Shown: positions 24,001 through 34,079 of the stretch, piece after piece
Numbering within the stretch: position 1 is the stretch's first letter
How the letters are laid out: each line of letters opens with the position of its first letter
Source of the DNA: Avena insularis
Taxonomy: Eukaryota > Streptophyta > Magnoliopsida > Poales > Poaceae
Assembly (NCBI GenBank): GCA_023614405.1
Contig: CM042691.1
Span: 171,960,927 to 172,024,926, forward strand
Direction: 5' to 3'
Length of the DNA: 64,000 bases
The notes under the pieces: model-generated
Seen by the model: only the letters and a program-made list of their open reading frames with translations
Told to the model about the DNA's origin: nothing
Databases searched by the model: none
Position numbers and translations under genes: made by a program

Positions 24001-26038
24001 TGATGAACATCATCACATATTCTCTTGTTAGTTACTTAGGCCATTGTGGTTCATGAATTGCGTTGTTCCGTATGAAATTTCATAACAACCAATTCGGTAT
24101 CCAATACCCAAGAACCACATTGTTTAACAAGCAAAGAATACAACCATAACATGTATATCATCCATATACCTAAATTGGATATTTCCAATCTTTTCTTTTC
24201 TGCCAAATATATTTTATAGATTCTCTTTCAGCATTTCCTTTTCCTTTTTAAAAGAATTTATCAACATCAACAGGGCGCTTATATACATGACACATAGTCC
24301 AAAGCGTGTATATTCAAATAATAATACCTTTGGACTTGCACTTTGAAGTAGATCACCATCATCAAAATGATCGGTATTCTTTCAAAATCCATTCTTTAGT
24401 AATCTTTTAGTGTAGTAAACACTTTACATACATCTTCTATTCATCCTTATCATGACGACTTTCATGATCAAGCTACTGTAGCTTATAAAGGTGAATCGTG
24501 AGTATAACATTACTTTCCAAAACCCTTTTGGATGATTAGGATGTCTAGCATCTCCAACCTTTGTAAATTCTCATCCAATATGAGATCATATATTATACTC
24601 TATCATATTGCAACCAAAACAATGTTTCAGATATCGTTATATCTGTCACACATGATGGTTTCTGAAACAATTCTTTCAGCTCCTAGACAACCTTGATATT
24701 TAAAAACAATCAAGAATCATGGAGGCAAACATGATACTTAAGATACTAACACTGGAATTGTTACTCTCGATTTAATACCAATTATTAAATTTCACGGAGT
24801 AAATAGAATTTTGCTGAAAGTTTGCCAATGACTACAATTATATATCCAATTATACAACTTTAAACTTTAGATTGACACTCAACACAATATGATACCGGTT
24901 CATAAAGTATATATCCAGAATTCTATAGTTCTATTATCTCAATTACAATTATGCATAAGGTGGTGAACGAATGCCAATGACTACAAAAAATTATGCAAAT
25001 TCACTTTGATTTAATTTATGATAAATTGAGTTCTACTAATCCAAATTAGAAATGAACTCCCACTCAAAAACGACATCCCTCGTGTCTTTTTGGTGATTAC
25101 ATGAACCAAATCCACTACACCAAGTCCGATCATCACGTGAGTCGGTGTAGCTTCAAAGGCGAGCATCAAATGGGCATCATATCTACTATATGACTAATGC
25201 TTAACCTTTCGGTCCGTGTTCCGAGGCCATGTCTGTACATGCTAGGATCGCCAAGTAAGAACCTTAGTATTCGCGTGTGTAACTGTCTTACACCCGAGAT
25301 ATGCTCGTGGATTCAAGTACACCCGATCATCACGTGATGTCTTGAAGCGACGAAACATTGTCGGTGCATACTTAAGGAAGAACACATTTTTATCTTGATA
25401 TCTAAATGAGGGATCATCTTATTATGCTAATAAAATGCCAAACAAGCAATATAAGATGCTATCAAACATCACATGTTTATTAGTGGAATGATATGGTTCC
25501 CGCATATGATCTCCATCACGTGCACCATGGTATGATCACTATCATACCTCTATGTGTAAGGCCAAGGTCTATGGAACCTACAGGTTATGCGTGTTGTAAG
25601 AGTATCATCTCATAATTCTACTTACAACATCATCATATCATAACACTAGCCCAGCAACAATCTAAACTAGACGCCTCTAATTTATCCATTGCAAGTTTTA
25701 CGTGGCTTAGGGCTTTCGAAGATAGAACCGTTCTTACCTACGAACATGAACCACAATGAGGATAACCAAATTGTTGACAACTCATTGCAAATTAGATATT
25801 GACTATAGTAGGAGAGACAAACACCTGCTAGCCACTTATGCAAAACTAGTTGCATGTCAAGCGTGGAACAGGTCTCATGTGCGAGGACATGTAAAGTTTG
25901 TCCGGGCCGCTTCATCCCACTATGCCACCAATATCCAAAGAACAACTAAGAAGCAATAAAATGATCATCATCGCCCACATACTCATATGTGTACTACCCG
26001 TGCAAAGTATCTACGCATAGATCCGGCTCTGATACCAC
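21098..26038 (-). pseudogene. decayed copia interior
   Basis: No ORF longer than 112 residues. The clearest relic is 22,520-22,858, where KEAMMGPDSVKWLEAIKS, NQVLNLEDPP and a preceding LLSDNDEPTTCK block match the start of the copia reverse transcriptase domain (RVT_2). The rest keeps the base composition of copia pol but is full of stops and frameshifts. No gag, protease or integrase core could be read with confidence. Confidence 0.8.
26026..26037 (-). other. primer binding site, initiator Met-tRNA type (copia)
   Basis: TGGTATCAGAGC on the minus strand, one base inside the LTR at 26,039. Confidence 0.92.
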
Positions 26039-27734
26039 TATAGGGTTCGCAGCATAGAAAACAAAAAATTTCCTACGATGGGAACATCTAAGTACCAAGA
26101 TCTATCTACTGGATACAAGCAACGGATGGATATACATCCATAGAATACATACCCTCGAAGACAGAATAGCGTTAACGAGGTTGTACTCGTGGATGATGTA
26201 GACGAACGCTTGCCGATCTCAAGATCGTGATGAAGTCCATCTGGTCCAGCCGGTCCAGCACGATCAAGTCCAGCACCTCAAAGCAGTGGTGCATCCATGA
26301 TCGCACACACGTACGGGTACCCCGACAACCTCCGCGCCCTCTCTCCAGCGAAGCAGCGGAAGCAACAAATCCTTCGAGAAAAAGCCATCGGGAACATGTA
26401 TCTCGCTGATCCGAGACCATAGGGAAATTCTAAAGGGGGGAGAGAAATCCTTCGCGAGGAGGTGTGCTTTGAAAGGAGGAGAGGGGGCCTTTTATAGGGG
26501 AGAGGGGGCACCCAAGGGGCTTGGCGCCCAGCCATGGGGCTGCCCCCACCTCTTCCACATTCATGTGGGTGGAGCTCCCACTCAAAATGAAAAGCCTCCA
26601 CTCCCATTAAAAAGCCTCCACTCAAAAATCCACTCACATGCATTAAATTTCCACCAAATTTAATGCAAGCTCTCATTTAAATAAAACTATTTTATTTATT
26701 TATTCAGAATTTTAAGTTAATTACTTTAATTAACAAACATTCACATAAAACCCCTTACAACATTTCAATTTCACATGCAGAACCAGTTTCAGCAATTTCA
26801 ACCGAAACAGTTCCGGTGTCTAGTGAAATAAATTCATGCGCTTTCCTTTTCTTTTTCTGGCATATCATTTGCTCCGAATGGTGTCGGTATCCCTTAAGTG
26901 TGTCACCCTACGGTTCGCGAATAATGCAGACATGATCGAGACCCCTCTCCGATCAATAATCAGCAGCGGGACCTGGAGATCCGTACTAACTCCCACACAT
27001 TCAACAATGACTTCTGTGATCGTGTGAACCTTTTACGCTAGTATCTTAATCCCTTTGTTTCACGATATATTACATGTCCGAGATTCGATCATCGGTATCT
27101 CCATACCTCGTTTGATCTCGTTACCGACATGCACTCTTTTCTTGTTCCCGTGATATAACATTCCAGTGATCAAATCACTTGCTTGCAAGCTAATCAATGT
27201 GATATTACCGAGAGGGCCTAGTGCATATCTATCCGTCATCGGGATGAACAAATTCCACTCTCGATCCATGGGTCTAAACTTAACACTTTAGTAGTTCTGA
27301 AGACATCTTTATAATCACCCAGTTACGGTGTGACGTTTGATGTCATCGAGAAACTCTTCCGGTGTTAGTGATTGACATGATCTCATGGTCTACGGATTAG
27401 GATCACTTCGTAAGTTGTTGTAGCAATATAAACTCAATGACTTTGATCGTAATGCTATACTTCGGATGAATGTTCATCACATCAATACAGTAATGTTGTG
27501 ACCTCGTTATTAACAACATCCAATGTCCATGATCAGGAAACTTTCATCATCATGTTAATCAACGAGCTAGTTTATAAGAGAGGCATAATTAGGAACTTCC
27601 TTTTTGTTTATTAAACACACATGTATTAACGTTTCCGTATTAATACAATTATAGCATGTAAAATAAACATTTATCATAAATAAGGAATACGATAATAACC
27701 ACTTTATTATTGCCTCTCGGGCATATTCCCTTCA
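26039..27734 (-). repeat. 5' LTR of the copia element
   Basis: 1,696 bp. Its inner end reads ta instead of the canonical tg (plus strand), a single substitution at the terminus. It carries the TATA box at 26,488-26,497. Confidence 0.93.
26488..26497 (-). promoter_or_regulatory. copia 5' LTR TATA box
   Basis: ctataaaagg on the minus strand with a pyrimidine-rich downstream leader; identical to the copy at 19,850-19,859. Confidence 0.75.
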
Positions 27735-29104
27735 CAAACGACCAAAGCTGGGCGGCACTGGCGGTGGCTACTAGCGGTGGCGAGCTCTGCCTACGGCGGC
27801 GTGGCGCTATAGGTGGTTCTAGGGTCGTCGGGGGCGCTTACCAGAACCGCGGCGATGCACTGATGCTCAACCTGGCGACGGCTTGGCAAGAGGCACTCTG
27901 GAGTGGCCGAGGGAACTCGTTGGAGTTGCTGGCGGCGTCGGGCTTGGGTGGACGACGACGTTGGCGAGGCTCTAGGTCACCCTAGCATGCACAAACAACA
28001 TCAGGAGATGCGCTAGACTACAGCAAGCAAGATCGTGTGCATCAGAGGCAGAGGGGAACAAGGGGCTCACCGAATTTGACCGCCGGAGTTGAGGATGTCG
28101 GGGCTATGCTTGTCGAAGACGGCGACTGGGCAGATGTATGAACCAACGGTGTCAGTAGATGCGCAAGGATGTGGCGAGGCTGTCTGCAAGAACCAGAGGG
28201 AGAGGGGCGCACGGGGCTCACCGGAATCGATCGCCGGAGTGCTCTCTGTCTGCGGCGGTGCGAGGATGAATGCGGGCAGCCTGGGGGCGCTTTGTGCTCG
28301 GAGTTTGGGGGGAAATGGAGAGGGGGCAGAGGGGGTTTAAGTAGGCCAGGCGGGGGCGAAGATCGCGCGCGGTATCAAGGGAATTTAAGCGAGGAATCAA
28401 CGCGGCAGTGAAGGGCGGAGGAAACGGCCGGCGACGTGGTCGTGGCGCGATTTGGGGAAGAAGGGGTGAGCTGGCGAGGTCCACCGGTCAGCGAGTGAAA
28501 CAGAGAGGGGGTGGGGTCGTGTGGTCAGTGACCTGGGGGTGTGTCTGCGAGTGAGCGAGAGAGAGGGAGACCCCGGGTGGGCTTAGTGGGCTGGATTAGC
28601 AGTTGGGCCAGATAGGTAGCGCTGGCCTTTTTCTATTTCTTTTCTCCTTTTCTTTTTCTGTTTTGATTTTCTGAAATGGTTTTCAAATCCAAATCAATTG
28701 AGTTTGAATTCAAATCTTCTCTAGGTTTTTATACTGCAAACCTTGCAATCAAATGTGTGTCAAACACTACTGTTTAATCAAAACTCTTTGATCAAATGAA
28801 AATAAAATAAAACCAAGCCTTTATGATATATATTCAAATAGGCATAATATTGGTTTATTCACTCATTTTGTTTTGAAATTTTGTTCAAACTTTTGGTGGT
28901 GCCTAAGTTTGAATTTCAAACTTTACTGAATCAAAACAAGTATTCTTCTCATTGGAAGATAGCACTAAGGCTAGAGCAAACTTACATGAAATAATAAGCA
29001 TAAATGCTTCTGTTTTGAAATGATTTGTTTGAAATGAAATTCATATGATCATGGATGCATGGATGATATGCATAAGTTTGAAACATGATTTTAGGGATGT
29101 TACA

Positions 29105-29109
29105 TCATA
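29105..29109. other. target-site duplication TCATA (right)
   Basis: Partner of 8,068-8,072; defines the right end of the chromovirus. Confidence 0.9.
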
Positions 29110-29305
29110 TCACATATTTTAGTAAAAGTATTCAAGTGCATACCTGCATACTCAACAGCAGAGACTCCAAATTGATTATGTTGAACCAAGCTTAAATAGT
29201 GGGGCTTAATTTCATAGTCCTCGGCAGTAATTATTGGTTGGGTAATATGAGTATGTAAATAATCATTATTGGGAGTTGCAAACTCCCCAAGTTTTTTTCA
29301 GCCAT
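29110..29305 (-). pseudogene. gag N-terminus of the Athila-like element
   Basis: ATG at 29,305 begins MAEK and, after a shift in an A-run, the frame reads PNNDYLHTHITQP, ITAEDYEIKPHYLSLVQHNQF and GMHLNTFTKICDM, a conserved Athila-type Gag N-terminus. It stops at the chromovirus insertion; the continuation begins at 8,067. So the chromovirus landed inside gag about 65 codons from its start. Confidence 0.7.
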
Positions 29306-29480
29306 ATTTCCTATGTTTTGGGGTTTTCTTAAATAAAAACTTATAATAGTAAAACCAAGAATTTAAAGACTAACTAATTTTTTTGGTTTTCAAATAAAGA
29401 CTGAAAGCAAACTAACAAAATTAAAAACAAGAATTAAAACTAGCAAGGTTCCTACTAAAATCACCAGGGTAACTATTGCT

Positions 29481-29497
29481 TCCCTAGCAATGGCACC
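29481..29497 (-). other. decayed primer binding site, tRNA-Asp type
   Basis: GGTGCCATTGCTAGGGA on the minus strand resembles the Athila-type site GGCGCCGTTGCCGGGGA with four differences, all C-to-T or G-to-A. Confidence 0.6.
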
Positions 29498-29717
29498 GGA
29501 AAAAGGGTTGATACCTTCGATCCGGATTATGGATGTAGTATATATCTTTTCCCCTAGTAGACCTAGGTTATCGAATCCTCGAGAAGCATAAAGCATTGTA
29601 AAGTTAGTTTAATGGACCATCGAAAATTTTAGTATTCTTTTTGTGTTTACCGGACCAAGATTTTGCGATCTTTTGTTGTTGTCGATGATGGAGAGAGAGG
29701 GACTGGGGATTTCAATT

Positions 29718-29975
29718 TCACCTGTAGCTGTGCAAAACATCTGATGGGAATAAAAGATAATAAAAAAGTATGCATGTAATTGTTAGATCAAGATAATTAT
29801 ATGTGGGCAGTGCATCCATAATTTCTATTGCCTCCACAACCGCTTGTATAAATAACCTACTAGTCTCATCCATAGAAGAAAGAGAACTAATGATATGCAT
29901 AGTGACATCATCGTTAATCCCAAGTAAATCCCTCACATACAGCCGTACTACCCTTTCTGTCACTAGGGATCCCAT
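29718..29975 (-). CDS. small ORF of unknown function in the LTR/leader
   Basis: An 85-residue frame starting MGSLVTERVVRLYVRDLLG, mostly helical with a conserved-looking centre (SSLSSMDETSRLFIQAVVEA) and a hydrophobic C-terminus (CILFYYLLFP). The codon use and amphipathic pattern look coding, but it lies in the LTR or leader. It could be a real accessory peptide, an exon-like relic, or chance. I do not recognise a family. Confidence 0.3.
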   Translation of the reverse strand: MGSLVTERVVRLYVRDLLGINDDVTMHIISSLSSMDETSRLFIQAVVEAIEIMDALPTYNYLDLTITCILFYYLLFPSDVLHSYR

Positions 29976-30418
29976 CCTGTAGATCAGGCATTACTCACAC
30001 TCCCTATACCTGGATCAATCCTTGGGCTCTTGGGTACCTGACAAGTCCTTAGATTGAGGCAAGAGAGGGTAAAATAATCATCGTGTCATACAAACTAATA
30101 TATGAAGCCATCTATGATAAATAATATGCACAAACTACATGGCTAGGCCGAACCCCTTATCCCAAGGAGAATTACCCACACACAGAGATTAAATCAACAA
30201 CCATAAACAGTGTAATGGAAATCATGATATTGATAGTAATAGTCTTAAAATATCGCCAATTGGAGATGAGATATACTATTACAAGTGATGGAATATGTCT
30301 ATGGTGGAGGAGAAGGGTTTGGAGATTAGATCTATATCTATCCCTCCGGTGTTGTGGTTTCTGATGGCTTGGTGTAGTTAGAGGCTCATCGGGGGGATTC
30401 CTCATCGCCTGAGGCCTC

Positions 30419-30428
30419 TTTATATAGG
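30419..30428 (-). promoter_or_regulatory. putative TATA box of the Athila-like LTR
   Basis: cctatataaa on the minus strand between GGGTCC and GAGGCC. The downstream minus-strand sequence is the likely transcript leader. Confidence 0.6.
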
Positions 30429-30475
30429 GGACCCTTCACGAAAGTTGATCTGTTTGACCTAGTGGTGTAGGTGGC

Positions 30476-30512
30476 AAGTATACGGCTGGAATTTTATTCC
30501 CGTCGTATAGTT
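30476..30512. repeat. fourth CCGTATAG-type hairpin
   Basis: tatacggc ... gtcgtata arms with an AT-rich centre, followed by gttggtcgttaaag as in the copies at 5,855-6,096. Confidence 0.65.
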
Positions 30513-30726
30513 GGTCGTTAAAGCTTCTTCATCCTCTCCATGACTCCTGGTTTCTTTGAGTTTTTGGAAATCTCGTATCTTTGAAGGGAAAAATTGAAAG
30601 ACAAGATTGCATACCCCTTTTATCATTAGGCATTAGTGGAAGTATTTAGAGAGATATTTCCTCAAAAATATGAGCAATGTCTAAATTAAATGTGGACGTG
30701 GATGGCTATATTTCACATCCATCAAC

Positions 30727-30943
30727 GTGCCCTAATCTTGCACCTCCTTTGGAAAAACACTGGTTTTTCGGGTTCAGAAATGGAAATTTAAGATTTCTCC
30801 AAATGACCAAGAAATCTCTAGTTGGACAAGTTTCTTGCGATGCCGAGAGGGAGCTAGGTGCCGGGTTTGGGCTCAATCCATGGAGTGGTTCCATGTTCTG
30901 GGCAGCGAGGGGGGTCTAGGGTTTAAATCCATGTTAACTCACA
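30727..30943. repeat. diverged direct repeat, copy A
   Basis: About 215 bp starting gtgccctaatcttgcacctc and ending past gttctgggcagcgaggggg; aligns with copy B at 31,372-31,592 with many substitutions. I do not recognise the family. Confidence 0.8.
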
Positions 30944-31371
30944 CTCGATAGACATCCTCGTGGTGCCTTGGGTGCCGAAGGACCTGGTATGCCTTTCTTA
31001 TGATTTTATGAGGGAAGTGGGTCAAATGCAAGGGCTCCAAGAGTTTTTTTTCACATTTTTTATTTTTTAAGATTTTCTTTGGTGTTGTCCAAAAAAAGGG
31101 CGAAACCTGCCGGCGGCCGTGGCAATGTAAGGGTCGATGCAATCTTGGACCCAAGCATGCATCTACCCTAGGTACCCCATGGGGCACCCCAAACCATTTT
31201 TCCCTCAAAATTGATGTGTCTTATAGGGTACCTATAGTTATAAACCGCATTTACCGGGCCGTAACTCAAGAAAAATACAGTCTATGCTTGCACCATGAGA
31301 TAAATACCCACCTCCCGGGAATGGCCATGCACCATGGTGTAGCATGCGTGAAAATTGCCTCGGGCCCCAGG

Positions 31372-31592
31372 GCATGCCCTAATCTTGAACCTCCTTTGGA
31401 AAACCACCGGTTTTCCAAGTTCAGAAAATGGAAAGTCAAGATTTCTCCAAATGACCACAAAATCTCTAGTTGGAGAAGTTGCTTGCGATACCGAGACGGA
31501 TCTAGGAGCCGGTTTTGGGCTGAATCCATGGAGTGTATCCATGTTCTGGGCAGCGAGGGGGAGATCCAATATTGAAAGCCATGTTAAATCAG
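31372..31592. repeat. diverged direct repeat, copy B
   Basis: Same unit as copy A, about 645 bp downstream in the same orientation. The intervening DNA is not repeated a third time. Confidence 0.8.
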
Positions 31593-31845
31593 TTTTGCCC
31601 TCTATGCTAGTCACGGATACTCAGAAAAGCCCTTACTATAGCTCACCCAGAAACTCGCACGCCCTGATTGGTTCAGAAAGTTGTCGCGCGGATCGTGCCC
31701 GCTAACCATTGATCCTCTTTGATCTAATGGCCACACGAAATAGTTATAGTACCAACAACCCAATATTATAGAAAGACATGGTAGTTATAACAATCACAAT
31801 GCAGGACCTGGCAGTTATATATATAACAATACTAACAACAGAACA

Positions 31846-32210
31846 TTACTCGTTGTCATTGTCGTTGTCGTTGGTGTCCTCCGATGACTCGTCGGAGTCC
31901 TCCGATCACTCGTCGGAGTCCTACTCCTCCTCGTAGTCCCATGGGTCAACATCACTCTCATACGCTTCTGCCTCCAACTGATCCATGAATGCCTCCTCAT
32001 TTCCGGAGTCGGGGTCGTCCTCATAGCTGGCTCCTCTATTCCTCCTGACATTCTTCATGGTGGTCTCGCGGGCCTTACTCTATCGCTCCTCCATATAGAT
32101 TCTCCTTGGCACTCCTTCGTCTCTGACGATGCACCACGCTTCCCGGGCGTAGCGGGTACGACAAGCTACGATGTTGCAGTGTCTTTGAGTACCGATGTCG
32201 ATTGATCCAG
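31846..32210 (-). pseudogene. decayed ORF with acidic C-terminus
   Basis: One minus-strand frame reads TQRHCNIVACRTRYAREAW, then a TAG, then KNVRRNRGASYEDDPDSGNE, FMDQLEAEAYESDVDPWDYE and a Ser/Asp/Glu-rich tail with further stops, ending at TAA 31,846. The acidic tail and steady codon usage suggest the C-terminal end of a formerly real protein, but no domain is recognised. It is not linked to either neighbouring element with confidence. Confidence 0.4.
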
Positions 32211-32765
32211 GCATGCTTGGACACGTCGTGGTGCCTCAGATGGCTGCCGGGCACAAACGATGCCACGACGAGCAGGTAACATAGGACGGTTAGCCATCGG
32301 CAAGGATCCAGCATGAGTAATTTTTTCGGAATGTGCGATGGTGGGTATGCAGAGTTGGGTATCGATCCTAGAAGGGGCGCGAGGAGCATACTCGTGGTCT
32401 TTTTTTTTGCGAATTCGCATACTCATAGTCTAGTCGCGTAAAATTGTAATAAATCACAAAATATCTATGTACTGGGAGTGTAGTCACGTAACAAATTACA
32501 TAATGTTCCCTCTAGTAGCATCGGGAAGTGTTTAGTGCGTGCCTGTCGACGTGGAGTTCAATGTTTCAGCATGTTGTGTCTGTGATACAGTTGTGTGCGT
32601 CATGCCAACCACTTGAACACGTGACGTACGCTCATAAGCACGCACGCTGGACGTGCATCCCTCAGTTTATTCCTCGTAGTCCTACCCCGGCCCTTTTATC
32701 CGGTATATTAGGAGACCGTCCATCTCATGAAAGCCAGTCCAATCGAGTCCCATCGTGTGGACTAT
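32211..32765. other. unassigned interval with a poly-T tract
   Basis: Contains ctttttttttgcgaattcgc near 32,400 and otherwise no ORF, splice pattern or element end I can support. Confidence 0.4.
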
Positions 32766-32983
32766 GGGGTTTTATTCCCTGGTTCTTTTAGTCTCCCTTC
32801 GTTGAGAAGGAAGCGACATAGGCCATCGATTAACAAACGAACGGTGTATGTAGGTTGAGATAGCATCGGAGGAAATGGTGGTCTTATATAATACTGTACC
32901 ATGGACTGGACTCTTTCACCATTCTCCTGCACCCATCACTTTCTTCTTCTTCCCGCCCCCACCTTCCTCCATCTCCATTAGCC

Positions 32984-33840
32984 ATGTCTCCCTGGAAGAG
33001 AGGTGGATCAACAAAGTGCATGGAGATAAACGAGAGAGCTCGCCGCCAGAAACTTCTTGCTTGACCAGGTTCTCAACCCCCCCCCTCGCACAGAGGCCCA
33101 ATCTCTCCTAGCAATGGTGCTGAATGTTCCAGCAGGCGAGGGCTCCTCTCGGTATAGTCTTCTTATTATTCTCTATTTTCTTCTTCTTCTATGTCTACTT
33201 CTTATTCTTCTTCTTCTTACTCTTCTACATATTTGAGGGAGGTCGTGGACCCTGAAACCAGCACGATGGAGGTGGCGTCGCAGGACCCCTTTGGCTCCGT
33301 TCCCCGGATCAGCGAGGTAGGAAATCCCAACACTTTTTCCCACTCATAATGCCATTGACATCCATTTGGTTTTATTTTTGAGATTCTAAATTCAGAAATA
33401 TTAGATGTGTCTGCCAGCAAGTAGCCTCCAAGTAGGTACCATGCTCAATCCTTTTCTTCAATATTGTTCTTCGTAGACACATTGGGGTTTTTGTGATTTG
33501 AATATTGTCCTTCCCTAGAACCTGCAGTACAATTAAAGAGTACCTATTTTAAATAAAATGAATGACGTAGCAAGCGAAGGCGGATTGCCGTGACAAGGTG
33601 GCCGCGATCAATGCCAAGATTGACAACCAACTGCAGGGTGCATGCTCCCTAACCGAGGCTAATGAGTGCCTTCAAAGGCGTTTGTCTCTGCAGAAGGAGA
33701 TCACGCTTGATTATTCACTTGACATCAAGAGGTTGAAAGTAGAGCGCGACGAGCTAAAGAGGGTGATCAACGAGCTTTATAAGTGTTCCCAACAAAACCG
33801 CGCCACACAGTCCCTAGCATGGCCTGCCACATCATCATAA
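32984..33840 (+). pseudogene. broken spliced gene fragment with coiled-coil exon
   Basis: Upstream is cttatataata (32,883) and a C/T-rich leader, then ATG at 32,984: SPWKRGGSTKCMEINERARR, interrupted by TGA at 33,062-33,064. A donor-like tcg|gtatag near 33,153 is followed by a T/C-rich intron-like tract; 33,238-33,315 (VVDPETSTMEVASQDPFGSV) ends at a donor gag|gtagg. After an acceptor-like tag at 33,568-33,570, 33,571-33,840 encodes a helical block (QAKADCRDKVAAINAKIDNQ ... LQRRLSLQKEITLDYSLDIK ... ERDELKRVINELYK) ending at TAA. Splice phases between exons 1 and 2 do not match, so exon 1 is damaged or mis-drawn. Function unknown. Confidence 0.45.
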
Positions 33841-33960
33841 CGCATTCCTAACCAACCGGCCCCACGTGGTCCCACACCGCGTGGCCCCACACGTCTGCGA
33901 ATGGTCAACCTGACGATAGTTGTCGTTTGAGATCTTTGATGAGTTTCGGAGAAGGAGAAG

Positions 33961-34040
33961 GTGAAAAGTGAGGAAAAGTTAAGCGCCTGTGGAAAATTGA
34001 GTACAACTAAGGAACCAAGGGGCATGAAAATAGAAATCCC
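33961..34040 (+). repeat. MULE-type terminal sequence, copy 1
   Basis: About 80 bp ending gaaaatagaaatccc, aligned with 53,571-53,650 ending gaaaatataaatccc. The shared core is gagtacaacta(a) ... accaggggca. Confidence 0.65.
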
Positions 34041-34079
34041 TAATAATTAATATTAAAAGTAGGCATAATTAATGCAAAG

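Larger units (their letters stand above)
19400..27734 (-). mobile_element. Ty1/copia element, Angela/BARE-like, degenerate interior (8.3 kb)
   Basis: LTRs 19,400-21,097 and 26,039-27,734 (about 1.7 kb) are very similar and flanked by CAAAC. On the minus strand the LTR starts TGAAGGGAATATGCCCGAG and continues GGCAATAATAAAG, close to the opening of the Angela/BARE/WIS group. The primer site is initiator Met-tRNA and the tract before the 3' LTR is AAGTGGGAGAC. The 4.9-kb interior has only scattered stop-rich relics of copia pol. The element interrupts the chromovirus LTR, so it is the youngest layer of this nest. Confidence 0.93.
8073..29104 (-). mobile_element. chromovirus (Tekay-like Ty3/gypsy), about 12.7 kb without nested insert
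   Basis: Both LTRs end in the inverted pair TGTAACATCCC / GGGATCTTACA on the coding strand and are flanked by TCATA. Order on the minus strand: 5' LTR (29,104-17,561, split by a copia element), initiator Met-tRNA primer site, two accessory ORFs, gag, protease, reverse transcriptase, RNase H, integrase, chromodomain, polypurine tract, 3' LTR (11,237-8,073). The chromodomain after integrase and the TGTAACATCCC terminus fit the Tekay branch of chromoviruses (inference). LTR copies differ at few bases in the stretches compared, so insertion is fairly recent, yet gag-pol carries at least four breaks and both accessory ORFs carry a stop. It is inserted inside gag of the Athila-like element. Confidence 0.92.
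17561..29104 (-). repeat. 5' LTR of the chromovirus, split by a copia element
   Basis: The LTR parts are 17,561-19,399 and 27,740-29,104 (about 3.2 kb together). They align with 8,073-11,237. The break is at ggatcaaac, with CAAAC duplicated around the copia insert. Confidence 0.92.
4893..30650 (-). mobile_element. Athila-like Ty3/gypsy element, split by a 21-kb nested insertion
   Basis: The element occupies 4,893-8,072 and 29,105-about 30,650. Read on the minus strand it has, from high to low coordinate: an LTR with TATA box (about 30,650-29,500), a decayed tRNA-Asp-type primer site, start of gag (29,305), the interruption, rest of gag, protease (to about 6,490), a hairpin-rich spacer and an ATHILA-type ORF (5,685-4,900). 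Gag reading resumes across the insertion once one copy of the TCATA duplication is discounted, so both halves belong together. No reverse transcriptase, RNase H or integrase is visible, and no 3' LTR was found at the left. Outer boundaries are approximate. Confidence 0.7.
29498..30650 (-). repeat. putative 5' LTR of the Athila-like element
   Basis: Lies just upstream of the primer site on the minus strand and holds a TATA box (30,419-30,428). Both ends are approximate because no intact partner LTR was found. It contains one small open frame (29,975-29,718). Confidence 0.45.
32766..34040 (+). mobile_element. candidate gene-carrying MULE (Pack-MULE)
   Basis: The right end (33,961-34,040) matches, in the same orientation, the right terminus of the transposase-bearing MULE at 53,571-53,650. 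The GGCCCCAC/CGTGG-rich subterminal DNA also resembles it. Near 32,766 ggggttttattccctggttc partly mirrors that terminus, giving a possible left end. A spliced gene fragment lies between. No 9-bp target duplication was found, so the element call is tentative. Confidence 0.35.

Noticed and set aside
31815..32051. Arg/Thr-rich minus-strand ORF
   Set aside because: Out-of-frame reading of the decayed acidic ORF in the neighbouring frame.
32766..32790. Calling this a firm MULE left terminus
   Set aside because: Similarity to the inverted terminus needs a gap and there is no matching 9-bp target duplication.
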